Source: Rufibacter roseus (GTDB lineage Bacteria > Bacteroidota > Bacteroidia > Cytophagales > Hymenobacteraceae). Taken from it: a stretch of DNA of 64,000 bases. Under the pieces are notes generated by a model that was given only the letters and a program-made list of their open reading frames with translations, was not told the DNA's origin and did not search any database. Position 1 is the stretch's first letter, and each line of letters opens with the position of its first letter. The translations under genes were made by a program, and so were the position numbers. The stretch spans positions 305,665 to 369,664 of the forward strand of contig NZ_LRML01000006.1 in NCBI RefSeq assembly GCF_001647285.1, given 5' to 3'. Of this stretch, positions 32,722 through 43,689 are shown piece by piece.

Positions 32722-32785
32722 AAGAACGAAGTTCTGTTTTTAGTCTCTTTTTCAGAAAAGAGGCTAAAAACAGAGCTTCGTTCTT
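32722..32785. terminator. 30-bp palindrome between convergent genes
   Basis: Arms 32722-32751 and 32756-32785 pair over 30 bases with two G-T pairs, loop TCAG; it contains the CTGTTTTTAGTCTCTTTT core related to other gene-end palindromes. Located 15 bases after the DUF3108-like gene and before the convergent STAS/SEC14 gene. Confidence 0.75.
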
Positions 32786-32812
32786 TTGTTCTGCAGTAAA
32801 AGCAAGAGTTGG

Positions 32813-33259
32813 TCAACCTAGGTGAAGTAACAACCAATCTTCGGCAGTTTCTACATCTTGAAAAGCTTTTACCCGCAAAATACCTTTTGCTTCCTCTCTA
32901 AATACCTTGTAAGATCTTTGCCCAAAAATGCCTGGCGAGAGAACATGTGCAAAATATTGCAATCCTAATTCTTTCGCCTTGGGTCCCCATTTTTTTGTAA
33001 GATAAGGCACGGCTACTTCCCAGGGCCCAATTAATTCTAAGTTACTGTTGAGCAGGCCAGCGCAGGGCCGTTCCTGCAGAATAGAGAGAAGCAGACCTCC
33101 GCCCATCATAACTGTTTCCAAAGACTGTATACCTATCCAGCTGCAGAAAATATAATGGTTGGTGGTGTCATAATAGGCTTCAAAAAACACATCACCTGAT
33201 GCTTTCTTAAGCTCCCTCTTTTCTTTTAGCACAATTCCAGATGTTGTTATAATTTTCAA
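32813..33259 (-). CDS. STAS/SEC14-like protein downstream of an RsbQ-like gene
   Basis: 148 aa with TTG start at 33259, 21 bases after the stop of the RsbQ-like gene. Layout as in the phage paralogues: strand VFFEAYYDTTNHYIFCSW, core strand CAGLLNSNLELIGPW, terminal helix DVETAEDWLLLHLG. Here the DSSK of the phage copies is replaced by LNSNL, so the phosphorylatable Ser position is altered. Chromosomal member of a family with three copies in this window. Function unknown. Confidence 0.6.
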   Translation of the reverse strand: MKIITTSGIVLKEKRELKKASGDVFFEAYYDTTNHYIFCSWIGIQSLETVMMGGGLLLSILQERPCAGLLNSNLELIGPWEVAVPYLTKKWGPKAKELGLQYFAHVLSPGIFGQRSYKVFREEAKGILRVKAFQDVETAEDWLLLHLG

Positions 33260-33280
33260 AAAAGAACCTTTACGAATGCT

Positions 33281-34069
33281 TTACAAAAAAGCTTTCATGG
33301 CCTTTATTGTCTCTTCTGGTGCACTTAGATTGGGGCAGTGCCCAGTGGCATTCAGTACCACCAGTTTACTGTTAGTTAATTCTCGGTGCATGTATTCTCC
33401 CACTTCCATAGGAGCGATGACATCTTCTGAGCACTGAAGAATAAGAGCTTCCGTTTTAAGGTTCTGCAGGTCTTCTCTGTTATCTGACAAAAACGTGATA
33501 CGGGCAAAATCTTTGGCTACCGTTTCATTGCTGCGGCAGAAGCTTTGGGCTAATTCCTGCCCCAGCTCTGGTTTTTCGGGATTACCCATGATCACTGGTG
33601 CAATAGCGTGCGACCACTGCAGGTAATCACTGTCTAAAGACTCCAGCAGCCCGTTTATACCTTCCTGCGTGAAGCCTCCAATATATTCGTCGTCATTGGT
33701 ATACCTTGGAGAAGGACCAATCAGAACTAATTTAGAAAACCTTTCGGGGTCAAGAACAGAAGCCAGAACGCCTATCATGCTGCTAACCGAGTGGCCAACA
33801 AAAATCACCTTGTCCAAGTTAAGCTCCTCACATATCTCCAGCACATCTACGGCATAAGACTGTAAAGAGGAATACCTTTCTAAGGTGTAGGCAGACGTGT
33901 CTGAGTTACCAAAGCCTACGTGGTCAAACAAAATGATTTTGTAATCTTCTTCAAACGCAGGGGTAATATAGCGCCACATGTTCTGGTCACAGCCATATCC
34001 GTGGGCAAATATGATAGGTGTGGTGCCCTTGCCTTTGATTGTAACGTTGTTTCTTTCTATTGCCTTCAT
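33281..34069 (-). CDS. RsbQ-like alpha/beta hydrolase
   Basis: 262 aa, ATG at 34069. Motifs: IFAHGYGCDQNMWRYI, nucleophile elbow VGHSVSSMIG (Ser in GHSVS), acid in CSEDVIAP and His in TGHCPNLSAP; these are the signature of the RsbQ/KAI2/DAD2-like subgroup. RsbQ is the known partner of the sigma-B phosphatase RsbP in Bacillus. Here the adjacent gene is a STAS/SEC14 protein, in the same direction with 21 bases between. Cytoplasmic. Confidence 0.8.
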   Translation of the reverse strand: MKAIERNNVTIKGKGTTPIIFAHGYGCDQNMWRYITPAFEEDYKIILFDHVGFGNSDTSAYTLERYSSLQSYAVDVLEICEELNLDKVIFVGHSVSSMIGVLASVLDPERFSKLVLIGPSPRYTNDDEYIGGFTQEGINGLLESLDSDYLQWSHAIAPVIMGNPEKPELGQELAQSFCRSNETVAKDFARITFLSDNREDLQNLKTEALILQCSEDVIAPMEVGEYMHRELTNSKLVVLNATGHCPNLSAPEETIKAMKAFL

Positions 34070-34400
34070 AGTTGGGGTAAATTATGAATCAAATTCAAAC
34101 AACAATATCTGAATTAACCCAAAGGTACAAACCTTGACATATAAACTGCCTTTTTCACCTGTTTTTCTAAAATTAGCCTCAAAACAGATTTGACAGAGCG
34201 GCTTCTCAGCTCGCTACTGAGTAAGCTTGGTTTCAGAAAAAGAAGCCATGCCAGTCTTTTCTACTTATTATCATAAGGTTAACACTGCTAAAAATTTTCC
34301 GTTAGTAAAGTAGAAGCAAGCAAGTATGGTATAGGATACCTTGAACATACAAAGAACTACCCCTGTGCCTGCTAGTTTTGAATTTTAAAACAAAGAGACT

Positions 34401-35117
34401 ATGGAATCATTGAAAGGTAAAACGGCACTGATAACGGGTGCCGGCAAGGGGATTGGAAGGGCTGTAGCCCTGGCACTGGCCAAAGAGGGCGTCAATACCG
34501 CCTTACTAGCCCGTACCGAAAAAGACTTACAGAAGGTAGCAGCTGAGATAGAGGCTTTTGGGGTTGAAACATGCGTGGTGACGGCTGACGTTACTGACAT
34601 CAACAGTGTGAACGAGGCTGTTGAGCAAGTTCAACTAGATTTAGGGTTTATTGACATTCTGATCAATAACGCAGGAACAGCCGCCTTTGGGAAGTTCTTG
34701 GATTTAGAACCCGAAGAATGGGAGCGTATTATAAAGGTAAACTTACTGGGCCCCTACTATGTCACCAGAGCCGTGTTGCCAAGCATGATCTCTAAAAAGA
34801 CCGGTGATATATTGAACATCTCTTCAACAGCCGGTCAACGTGGGGCTGCCGTCACCAGTGCCTACAGCGCCTCAAAGTTCGGGTTGATAGGTATGACTGA
34901 GTCATTGATGCAGGAGGTCCGGAAACACAACATACGGGTTACCTCACTCACCCCCAGTACGGTGGCTACTGATCTGGCGGTTGAGTTAAAATTAACGGAC
35001 GGCAACCCTGAAAAAGTAATGCAGCCTGAGGACTTTGCTGAATTCTTGGTGTGCCAGCTCAAACTGAACCGAAGGGTTTTTATAAAAGATGCGGGGATTT
35101 GGTCAACCAACCCATAG
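34401..35117 (+). CDS. SDR-family oxidoreductase (3-ketoacyl-ACP reductase-like)
   Basis: 238 aa, ATG at 34401. NAD(P)-binding [36 protein letters not shown] and the catalytic YSASK. Length matches classical SDRs (FabG, about 245). Single gene; the name FabG would be a homology guess, since specificity cannot be read from the motif. Convergent with the RNA helicase gene; the shared terminator is a 23-24-bp palindrome. Confidence 0.8.
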   Translation: MESLKGKTALITGAGKGIGRAVALALAKEGVNTALLARTEKDLQKVAAEIEAFGVETCVVTADVTDINSVNEAVEQVQLDLGFIDILINNAGTAAFGKFLDLEPEEWERIIKVNLLGPYYVTRAVLPSMISKKTGDILNISSTAGQRGAAVTSAYSASKFGLIGMTESLMQEVRKHNIRVTSLTPSTVATDLAVELKLTDGNPEKVMQPEDFAEFLVCQLKLNRRVFIKDAGIWSTNP

Positions 35118-35136
35118 CAGCATTTTAGTTTATTTT

Positions 35137-35187
35137 AAGAAGGCGTTTTGGGCTGTTTTTGTTAAAACAGCCCCAAAACGCCTTCTT
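35137..35187. terminator. Bidirectional palindromic terminator
   Basis: Arms 35137-35159 and 35164-35187 pair with a single bulged base; the core contains GTTTTGGGCTGTTTT / AAAACAGCCCCAAAAC. It lies 19 bases after the SDR stop and 2 bases before the stop of the convergent helicase gene. Confidence 0.8.
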
Positions 35188-35189
35188 AG

Positions 35190-36335
35190 TTAAAATCCTT
35201 TCAAATCTATCTCACTTGTTTCTTGGGTAGGAATAACTCTTTTGGTCTGCTTCTGTATGATTTTGAAATGATGGGCATCTTCTGGCGTGACTAGTGTAAG
35301 AGCCTCACCCGCAGATTCAGCCCTACCTGTACGTCCGATCCGGTGGATGTAATCTTTAGATGATCGGGGCAAGTCGTAGTTAATTACAAAGGGCAGAAAC
35401 TGTATATCAATGCCACGGGCAGCTAAATCCGTAGCCACCAGAACTGGTGTTTTACCCTTCCTGAAGGATGCCAGTGCTTCGGTACGCGCACCTTGGCTTT
35501 TGCCACTGTGCAGCGCCACTGCCTTTATGCCATTGTTGTTCAGCTTCGTTACCAAATGATCTGCCCGTTTGGTGGCCGAAACAAATACCAGTACCTGCTG
35601 CATATTTTTTTGCTTGATCAGGTAGCGTAAGAAAGGACCTTTCCGTTCGGTATCTACCAAATAAGCCTGTTCAGAAATTAAATCAGAAACTGTGGCATCC
35701 TCGGGCTTTACCTCTACCGTAACAGGGTCTCTTAACAACGAATCGTGAATTGCTTTCACCTTTTGGTCTAGCGTGGCCGAGAAAAGAAGATTTTGCCGCT
35801 GCTTTGGCAGAAGAGACAAAATCTGCCGCATTTCTTCTTCAAACCCCATGTTCAGCATTTTGTCAGCCTCATCTAACACCAACGTGTCCACCTCTGACAA
35901 ATGCACAGCCTTTGATTCTACCAGATCCAATAAGCGGCCTGGTGTAGCCACCAGTATATCCGTTCCCTGTAGTTTCATCATTTGCGGATTAATAGAAACC
36001 CCTCCGTACACAGCCAGAGTCTTCATTTTTATAGGAATATGCGCGCTAAATGAAAGGAACACTTCTGATACCTGTAGCGCTAATTCCCTTGTGGGCACCA
36101 GCACCAACGTCTTTACATATCGGTTACGAAAGGCTCGGTTGGTTTGAGTTTTATCTAAAATAGGCAAGGCATAAGCTGCTGTTTTCCCTGAGCCTGTCTG
36201 CGCAATACCTAATACATCTTTCCCCTTCAGCACCTCCGGAATAGCCGCTAGTTGAATAGGTGTGGGAGCTGTATACTGTAGTGCTTCCACCGCTTTTACC
36301 ACGGACACCGATAAACCAAGAGACGAGAAAGACAT
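35190..36335 (-). CDS. DEAD-box RNA helicase (RhlE-like)
   Basis: 381 aa, ATG at 36335. All main motifs: Q motif near the start (YTAPTPIQLAAIPEVLKG), Walker A AQTGSGKTAAYALP, PTRELALQ, VATPGRLLD, DEAD (LVLDEADKMLN), SAT (LFSATL), HSGKSQGAR, ATDLAARGID, HRIGRTGRAE. Length and the short tail fit RhlE-type enzymes. Known role: unwinds RNA in ribosome assembly and decay. Cytoplasmic; single gene. Confidence 0.88.
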   Translation of the reverse strand: MSFSSLGLSVSVVKAVEALQYTAPTPIQLAAIPEVLKGKDVLGIAQTGSGKTAAYALPILDKTQTNRAFRNRYVKTLVLVPTRELALQVSEVFLSFSAHIPIKMKTLAVYGGVSINPQMMKLQGTDILVATPGRLLDLVESKAVHLSEVDTLVLDEADKMLNMGFEEEMRQILSLLPKQRQNLLFSATLDQKVKAIHDSLLRDPVTVEVKPEDATVSDLISEQAYLVDTERKGPFLRYLIKQKNMQQVLVFVSATKRADHLVTKLNNNGIKAVALHSGKSQGARTEALASFRKGKTPVLVATDLAARGIDIQFLPFVINYDLPRSSKDYIHRIGRTGRAESAGEALTLVTPEDAHHFKIIQKQTKRVIPTQETSEIDLKGF

Positions 36336-36413
36336 ATTAAATGGTTTGAAGAATGAATGGAAGGTGCAAAGATAGCCGGAATAATGTCCTTCACCGCTTG
36401 CAATGCGTAACGG

Positions 36414-38336
36414 CTACCACTCTACATGAAAATATTTATCCAGGGGCTGGTCTACTCTTCTGAAAGTATGTGCTCCAAAATAATCTCGCTGGGCTTGAAT
36501 TAAATTAGCAGGCGACTGTGCCGTGACATAACCTAAATAATAGTTTAAGCCTGCTGAAAAGACAGGCAGTGCAGCATTAGCCTTCAACCCAGAAGCCACT
36601 ATCTCTTTCCAGGAGTTCAAGAGTTCTTTCATTTGAGACACAACCTCATCATGCTGTAGCAGCGGTACCTCCGTCTTCAGAATGCCTACCAGTCTCTCCA
36701 TGAGTTGTGAACGAATGATGCAGCCATTCGTCCAGATTCGGGCAATTTCACTCAGGTTTAATCCCCACTCGTACTGCTCCGATGCCTGTCTCATCAGCTC
36801 AAAACCAATGGCGTGGTTTACTACCCGTACTGCTTCATACCCCTTTTTGAGCTGCTGGGCATGCAGTAACGGAACTCCCTCTATTTGCATTGGCTCTATC
36901 TCTACCAATGCTGCAGCCTTTTCCCGTTGCTTTTTTTGCGCCGAAAGATACCTGGCCATAACGGCAGCCGCAATAGGATCTACAGAAGCACCCAATTCCA
37001 AAGCCGCCGTGGTGGACCAGCCCCCTGTTCCTTTTTGCTCCGCGGCGTCTAAAATCTTGTCCAGAAGCAATCCTCCTGCTTCCTGCTTCTTTAGAATATC
37101 TATCGTTATTTCCAGCAGATAACTTCCTAAGCCACTCTCCTGCCAGCTTTGGAGCTCTTCTACAATGGTCTCCGGAGAAAAATTCAGGTGGAAGCGCAAT
37201 AGCTGATAAACTTCCGCCAAAGCCTGCATTTCAGCATACTCAATACCGTTGTGCACCATCTTCACAAAATGCCCTGCCCCCGCCGGACCTACATAGGCGC
37301 AACATGGCAGCCCGTCTTTGTCTTTTGCTGCAATCTGCTCCAGAATTTCTGATACTTGAGTATAACCCTCCTTCGGGCCACCGGGCATTAACGAAGGACC
37401 TTTCAACGCTCCTTCCTCTCCTCCAGATATACCTACACCCAGAAAGTGAAGGTGTAAAGCCTGCATTTCCTGCACCCTTCGCTGGGTGTCATGATAATGG
37501 GAGTTTCCTCCGTCTAATATCACATCTTCCGCCTCCAGCAAAGGTTGAAACTGTTGCAAGAGCGCGTCTACTGCGGCCCCAGCTTTCACCATGAATAAAA
37601 TCCGTCTTGGTTTTTCCAGCGCCTGCACAAAAGCTTCAGCATCAGAGAAAGGTAATAGTGGTTGTTCTGCGTTCTCTTCGGCAAACCGCTCCGCCACCTG
37701 TTCCTCCACTCCTGGCACCGTTCTGTTATAAACGGCTACCGAAATTCCTTTACCAGATAAATTCAGCGCCAGGCTCTTCCCCATCACTCCCATTCCAATA
37801 ATACCAAAAGCTGCTTTTTGTGTGTCTGAACTAGAAGAAGTAGTATTCATGGAAATTAAGTTTAGTATGATTTGCTGAACCAGTTGCTGCGGTGTATGCA
37901 CAACATTTAGGTGAAGGGCATCTTTAGGCACCTCCAGTGTCTGGAGTTGGGAAGTCAGTAATATTTTAGGCATAAAGTGACCAGAACGATTGCCTAGCCT
38001 TTGCTCTAGTACTTCTTCCTCTCCGTGCAGGTAAATAATTTTAAGCTGATTTTTCAGCCCCGTGTTCAATGTATTACGGTAGCTTTCTTTCAAAGCCGAA
38101 CATGCCATCACCACTTCCTGCCCCAGGTTTTCAGCCTCTTGCAGCAGCTGATTCAATCGCTGAAGCCAATCCTGCCGGTCCTCATCTGTGAGCGGAATGC
38201 CTGCACTCATTTTCTGAACGCTGGTGGGCGGGTGGTAGTCATCGGCATCAATGAAGTGGAGTTGCAACTGCTGGGCCAGTAACATGCCCACTGTGCTTTT
38301 TCCACTCCCTGAAACACCCATCACGAGGTATGACAT
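36414..38336 (-). CDS. Fusion of gluconokinase and 6-phosphogluconate dehydrogenase
   Basis: 640 aa, ATG at 38336. Residues 1-162 are a complete gluconokinase (Walker A MGVSGSGKSTVG at 7-18, FIDADDYHPPTSV, DRQDWLQRLN). Residues about 175-640 are a complete decarboxylating 6-phosphogluconate dehydrogenase (Rossmann GIIGMGVMGKSLALNL, GVGISGGEEGALKGPSLMPG, typical end FGAHTFRRVDQPLDKYF). Met163 would start a normal-length dehydrogenase, and the joining DNA (AAACTTAATTTCC) looks like a former intergenic region. The two consecutive steps gluconate to 6-phosphogluconate to ribulose 5-phosphate are thus in one polypeptide. An assembly error removing a stop is the alternative. Confidence 0.85.
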   Translation of the reverse strand: MSYLVMGVSGSGKSTVGMLLAQQLQLHFIDADDYHPPTSVQKMSAGIPLTDEDRQDWLQRLNQLLQEAENLGQEVVMACSALKESYRNTLNTGLKNQLKIIYLHGEEEVLEQRLGNRSGHFMPKILLTSQLQTLEVPKDALHLNVVHTPQQLVQQIILNLISMNTTSSSSDTQKAAFGIIGMGVMGKSLALNLSGKGISVAVYNRTVPGVEEQVAERFAEENAEQPLLPFSDAEAFVQALEKPRRILFMVKAGAAVDALLQQFQPLLEAEDVILDGGNSHYHDTQRRVQEMQALHLHFLGVGISGGEEGALKGPSLMPGGPKEGYTQVSEILEQIAAKDKDGLPCCAYVGPAGAGHFVKMVHNGIEYAEMQALAEVYQLLRFHLNFSPETIVEELQSWQESGLGSYLLEITIDILKKQEAGGLLLDKILDAAEQKGTGGWSTTAALELGASVDPIAAAVMARYLSAQKKQREKAAALVEIEPMQIEGVPLLHAQQLKKGYEAVRVVNHAIGFELMRQASEQYEWGLNLSEIARIWTNGCIIRSQLMERLVGILKTEVPLLQHDEVVSQMKELLNSWKEIVASGLKANAALPVFSAGLNYYLGYVTAQSPANLIQAQRDYFGAHTFRRVDQPLDKYFHVEW

Positions 38337-38394
38337 GGCAATTAGGTTAGTATCGTTGTTTTAAAGGTTACGTGGTAATGCTGTATACTGTTAG

Positions 38395-38431
38395 AAGCAG
38401 GATTTACAGGATTTAGATAATTTTCAGGATT
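38395..38431 (+). repeat. Left 37-bp inverted repeat of the GxxExxY cassette
   Basis: Built from two CAGGATTTA units plus TTTTCAGGATT. Its reverse complement recurs at 39086-39122 with a single difference (36/37). The pair encloses 728 bases holding only the GxxExxY gene. Confidence 0.75.
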
Positions 38432-38533
38432 AAGTATGTTCTTGAACTGTGATTGAAGAAAAAAAGGCGTATAAAACTTACGTTATGAAACGTATGCGAC
38501 TATATCATGATGAGTCGATAAAGAAAATTCACC

Positions 38534-38905
38534 ATGGGTTTAGAGGAAATCACCTATAAAATAATTGGCTGTGCCATGGCGGTTCATAACGAATTAGGCA
38601 CAGGTTTTCAGGAAGTTATTTACCAAAGATGCTTGGCTATTGAATTTCAAAAGGCAGAGTTACAGTATGAGCGGGAGAAAGAGCAATCAATTTATTATCA
38701 AAACCAATTAGTTGGCACAAGAAGAGCTGATTTTGTGGTAGAAGAACAAATTTTAGTTGAACTCAAGGCTCTTCAAAATCTAGAAGATGTTCATTTGATT
38801 CAAACTAAAAACTATATAGTAGCCTATGGACTCCCTTTAGGTCTCCTCCTTAATTTTGGTAGTACCAGTCTACAATACAAGAAAGTATACCCACGCAAAC
38901 ACTAA
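38534..38905 (+). CDS. GxxExxY protein (PD-(D/E)XK-type nuclease family)
   Basis: 123 aa, ATG at 38534. Contains the family signature GTGFQEVIYQ (G..E..Y) and the nuclease-like core RRADFVVEEQILVELKALQ, with the D and ExK of a PD-(D/E)XK fold. Length matches TIGR04256 (about 125). Function unknown. It is the only gene inside a 37-bp inverted repeat pair (38395-38431, 39086-39122), suggesting a small mobile cassette. Confidence 0.85.
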   Translation: MGLEEITYKIIGCAMAVHNELGTGFQEVIYQRCLAIEFQKAELQYEREKEQSIYYQNQLVGTRRADFVVEEQILVELKALQNLEDVHLIQTKNYIVAYGLPLGLLLNFGSTSLQYKKVYPRKH

Positions 38906-39085
38906 GTATGAAATAAAGTAGCTAAATGTTCATTAGCTTTCTTTTATTCACCTACTATACCTTTTAGAGCTAAATCCTTAATTTTAATTTGCCTCTTACT
39001 TCAAGAAGCTTATTTTTTTTCGCAATTCAGTAACCACACAAGCTTCTATTTTCTGGGTTAGCATTGAAAATTTGCTCAGTAATCA

Positions 39086-41207
<2,122 letters not shown>

Positions 41208-41315
41208 CATTAAACAAAAGGAGTTGGCAATGAATGGCTTAAAGCATAAGCTGATTTTTTCTGTTAATAAGATCGCTGTTTTAGCCCTTCTTTTCATAAA
41301 ACGAATAGAAAACAG

Positions 41316-41342
41316 AAAAGCGAAGGTGTTGCCTTCGCTTTT
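41316..41342 (+). terminator. Rho-independent terminator downstream of ligA
   Basis: Stem AAAAGCGAAGG / CCTTCGCTTTT (41316-41326, 41332-41342), loop TGTTG. The 300 bases between ligA and the 62-aa gene otherwise contain only a partial CTGTTTTAGCCC-type palindrome and no gene. Confidence 0.75.
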
Positions 41343-41513
41343 CTTCACTTACTTATACAACTAAAACCAAACTGTTACTAAATCAACAATAGTATAACCA
41401 GCTAGTGTTCAAATTGTTTTTAGGGATATTGAATAGATTGAAATAATACGTTCTTATTCTGCTGCCTGCTTTAATGTCCAGCATTATTGTAAAAGGTAAG
41501 CTTAAATAAACTA

Positions 41514-41702
41514 CTACCACAACCGTAGCAGACTCTCAGGCAACTCCAGCTTCTCCTCCATTTCACCTACTGTTGCCTTGAAAATGGCATCCCGCTCTAA
41601 TTCCAGTTGGCGCTGCTCTAAAGCCAATTGCCCTTTTACATCCCACTGAGCGTTAAGCCAACCTAAACAAATGCCAATCAATAATGTGAATAGAACTTTC
41701 AT
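41514..41702 (-). CDS. 62-aa protein with N-terminal hydrophobic segment
   Basis: ATG at 41702. Start MKVLFTLLIGICLGWLNAQ is a signal peptide or a membrane anchor, followed by a helical, charged part (LALEQRQLELERDAIFKAT). It lies 42 bases after the stop of the ABC permease gene in the same direction and may be co-transcribed. No family recognised. Confidence 0.45.
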   Translation of the reverse strand: MKVLFTLLIGICLGWLNAQWDVKGQLALEQRQLELERDAIFKATVGEMEEKLELPESLLRLW

Positions 41703-41744
41703 GACGTTGTATTTTAAATCTGTTATAGACTAATGAGCTAAAAA

Positions 41745-42521
41745 CTATAGAATCTGTCTGCGGGCTGAATCCCAGATGCCAATGAGCAATAAGACTATGC
41801 TTCCAGCTAAGCTGTACCACATTTCAGGAATAAAAAGCGAGGTTTGTTTTGCATAAAAAGCCATGGCTGAAAAAGCTGGCCAACTGTACGGATAGTAACC
41901 AATGTGCTCCCAACGTGCCCCAATCAAAAAAGCCACAGTGAACAATATGCCTAACCCAATGCTCATTGCTATGCTTTTAAACCGGAAGCTAATGTAGAAC
42001 TGTGCCGTAAACACAAACAAAGAGCCAATGAAGATTCTGAGGGCACCAAAAATAACGCTTTGCAAGTGGTGGAACTCCAAAAAGCCCAGATCAGGTCTAA
42101 CCACACCCAACAGGTAGCCTGCAGCAAATAAACCAAGTATAAAAGTGATAGAAGACAACAGTACCAGCCCTAATTGCAGCAGGTATTTATTCAGGAAAAC
42201 ACTCCACTTGGGCAAAGGCAAAGCGTACAGTTGCTTCCAGCCGTGGGAGTTGTGTTCGGCGCCATTGACCAGAGCGGTAATAAGCGTCAAAAATAGTGGC
42301 AGGAGCAATTGTCCGGTAATGTTGAAGTTGTTGCCAGCCCACAAAGGCCAAGGATCTTCCCCCAGCTTCAGCAGTTTGTCTCCTCTAAAAAAGAAAACCA
42401 AAAAATTCATGCTCACCACGGAAAGCGGCGCCAGCAAAGAAAGCCACAAAGCCCACGTACGTTTTATTTTAAGTGCCTCGGCAGAAAATCCGCGAACAAG
42501 AAAAGAGTAAGCTAGTTCCAT
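41745..42521 (-). CDS. ABC-2 type transporter permease
   Basis: 258 aa, ATG at 42521, 2 bases after the stop of the ATPase gene. Six hydrophobic segments with an early loop (NNFNITGQLLLPLFLTLITAL), as in the lantibiotic-immunity/ABC-2 permease family (MutG/NosY type). Inner membrane. Pairs with the ATPase at 42524; substrate unknown; the operon is divergent from a LytS/LytTR system, as bacteriocin- or antibiotic-sensing exporters often are. Confidence 0.8.
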   Translation of the reverse strand: MELAYSFLVRGFSAEALKIKRTWALWLSLLAPLSVVSMNFLVFFFRGDKLLKLGEDPWPLWAGNNFNITGQLLLPLFLTLITALVNGAEHNSHGWKQLYALPLPKWSVFLNKYLLQLGLVLLSSITFILGLFAAGYLLGVVRPDLGFLEFHHLQSVIFGALRIFIGSLFVFTAQFYISFRFKSIAMSIGLGILFTVAFLIGARWEHIGYYPYSWPAFSAMAFYAKQTSLFIPEMWYSLAGSIVLLLIGIWDSARRQIL

Positions 42522-42523
42522 GG

Positions 42524-43480
42524 TTAAACTAAAATTGGAGAGGAAGAAGAAATAGAACCGACAGTTGGAGAAGTCTCCGTCATAGACAAAAACAGTTCCT
42601 CTAAGCTTTGCTGAGCGAAAACCAACCCCGTAACAGAAACACCTTGTTCCACCAGCAGTTGGTTAAGCGCAGCAGATTCGGATTTGTTTTGCACCGCCAC
42701 CCGTAACCAATCGCCGCCCAAAGACTCCACCGCAAGACCATTGTTTAGTAGAACCTCTTTAGCCATCAGCGTATTGGTTACTTCTACTTCCAGTACGTTT
42801 GCGTGAATAGCCACTTGCTGCAACTCCTGAATGGCTCCCTCAAACGCAACTTTTCCCTCATGAATGATGGATAAATGGGTGACAGTTTTTTCTATCTCGC
42901 TCAACAAGTGACTAGATAAAAAAATGGTTTTACCATGCTGTTGGTTCAGGTCTTTCAGGAGCTCCCGCATTTCCCGTATTCCACTAGGGTCTAAACCGTT
43001 AGTTGGTTCATCTAAAATCAACAGTTCAGGGTTTGGCAACAGGGCCAGGGCAATTCCTAACCGCTGACACATGCCCAGTGAGTAATGCTTGACAAGTCTG
43101 TCAGCATCGGCGGAGAGCCGCACAATTTCCAGCACTTCCTCTACCCGATTTTTCTCTATACCTTGCAACCTGCGCATGACTTCCAGGTTTTCCCTTGCGG
43201 TCAGGTGTTTGTAGAGACTGGGGGTTTCTATCAGCGCTCCCACCTGCCGTAGCACTTCCAACCTGTTCTGCTGAAGTCTCTTTCCAAATACTTTGATCTC
43301 ACCGCCCGTTGGGTGCAACAGCCCGAGCAGTAATCGGATTGTAGTAGTCTTCCCCGCGCCATTTGGCCCTAGAAATCCATAGATACTTCCCTTAGGAATT
43401 TGCAGATCTAATCCTTTTAATATCTCCTGACGGCCATATGAATAGCGCAGGTGCTGGGTTTGTATAAGGAAGTCTTGCAT
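42524..43480 (-). CDS. ABC transporter ATP-binding protein
   Basis: 318 aa, ATG at 43480. Walker A FLGPNGAGKTTTIRLL, signature LGMCQRLGIALAL (the usual LSxGQ replaced by LGMCQ), Walker B LLILDEPTNGLDPSG and H-loop SSHLLSEIEK. The C-terminal 90 residues extend beyond the core as in DrrA/BcrA-type exporters. Works with the adjacent permease. The altered signature motif still allows the family assignment. Divergent from the sensor kinase gene 200 bases away. Confidence 0.85.
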   Translation of the reverse strand: MQDFLIQTQHLRYSYGRQEILKGLDLQIPKGSIYGFLGPNGAGKTTTIRLLLGLLHPTGGEIKVFGKRLQQNRLEVLRQVGALIETPSLYKHLTARENLEVMRRLQGIEKNRVEEVLEIVRLSADADRLVKHYSLGMCQRLGIALALLPNPELLILDEPTNGLDPSGIREMRELLKDLNQQHGKTIFLSSHLLSEIEKTVTHLSIIHEGKVAFEGAIQELQQVAIHANVLEVEVTNTLMAKEVLLNNGLAVESLGGDWLRVAVQNKSESAALNQLLVEQGVSVTGLVFAQQSLEELFLSMTETSPTVGSISSSSPILV

Positions 43481-43689
43481 AGCATTCGGAAGAATTGACG
43501 ATTCAAATGAAGGGAGCTATTTGCCCAAACGCAACTCAACTATACCAATCCGCCCTAGTCTTAGACGAATCCACTATTCTTCCCCACCAACCCATTCGTC
43601 TACATATTATTGCCGTTTGTCTAAAACCTACAGAAAGAATATTGAAAGCTTGGCTGATTATGTAGTTTTGGTCTGATTTGGGAAAAACA

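Noticed and set aside
41514..43480. A bacteriocin biosynthetic cluster beside the ABC exporter
   Set aside because: No precursor peptide or modification enzyme is visible; the 62-aa gene has a signal-like start but no leader/GG motif.
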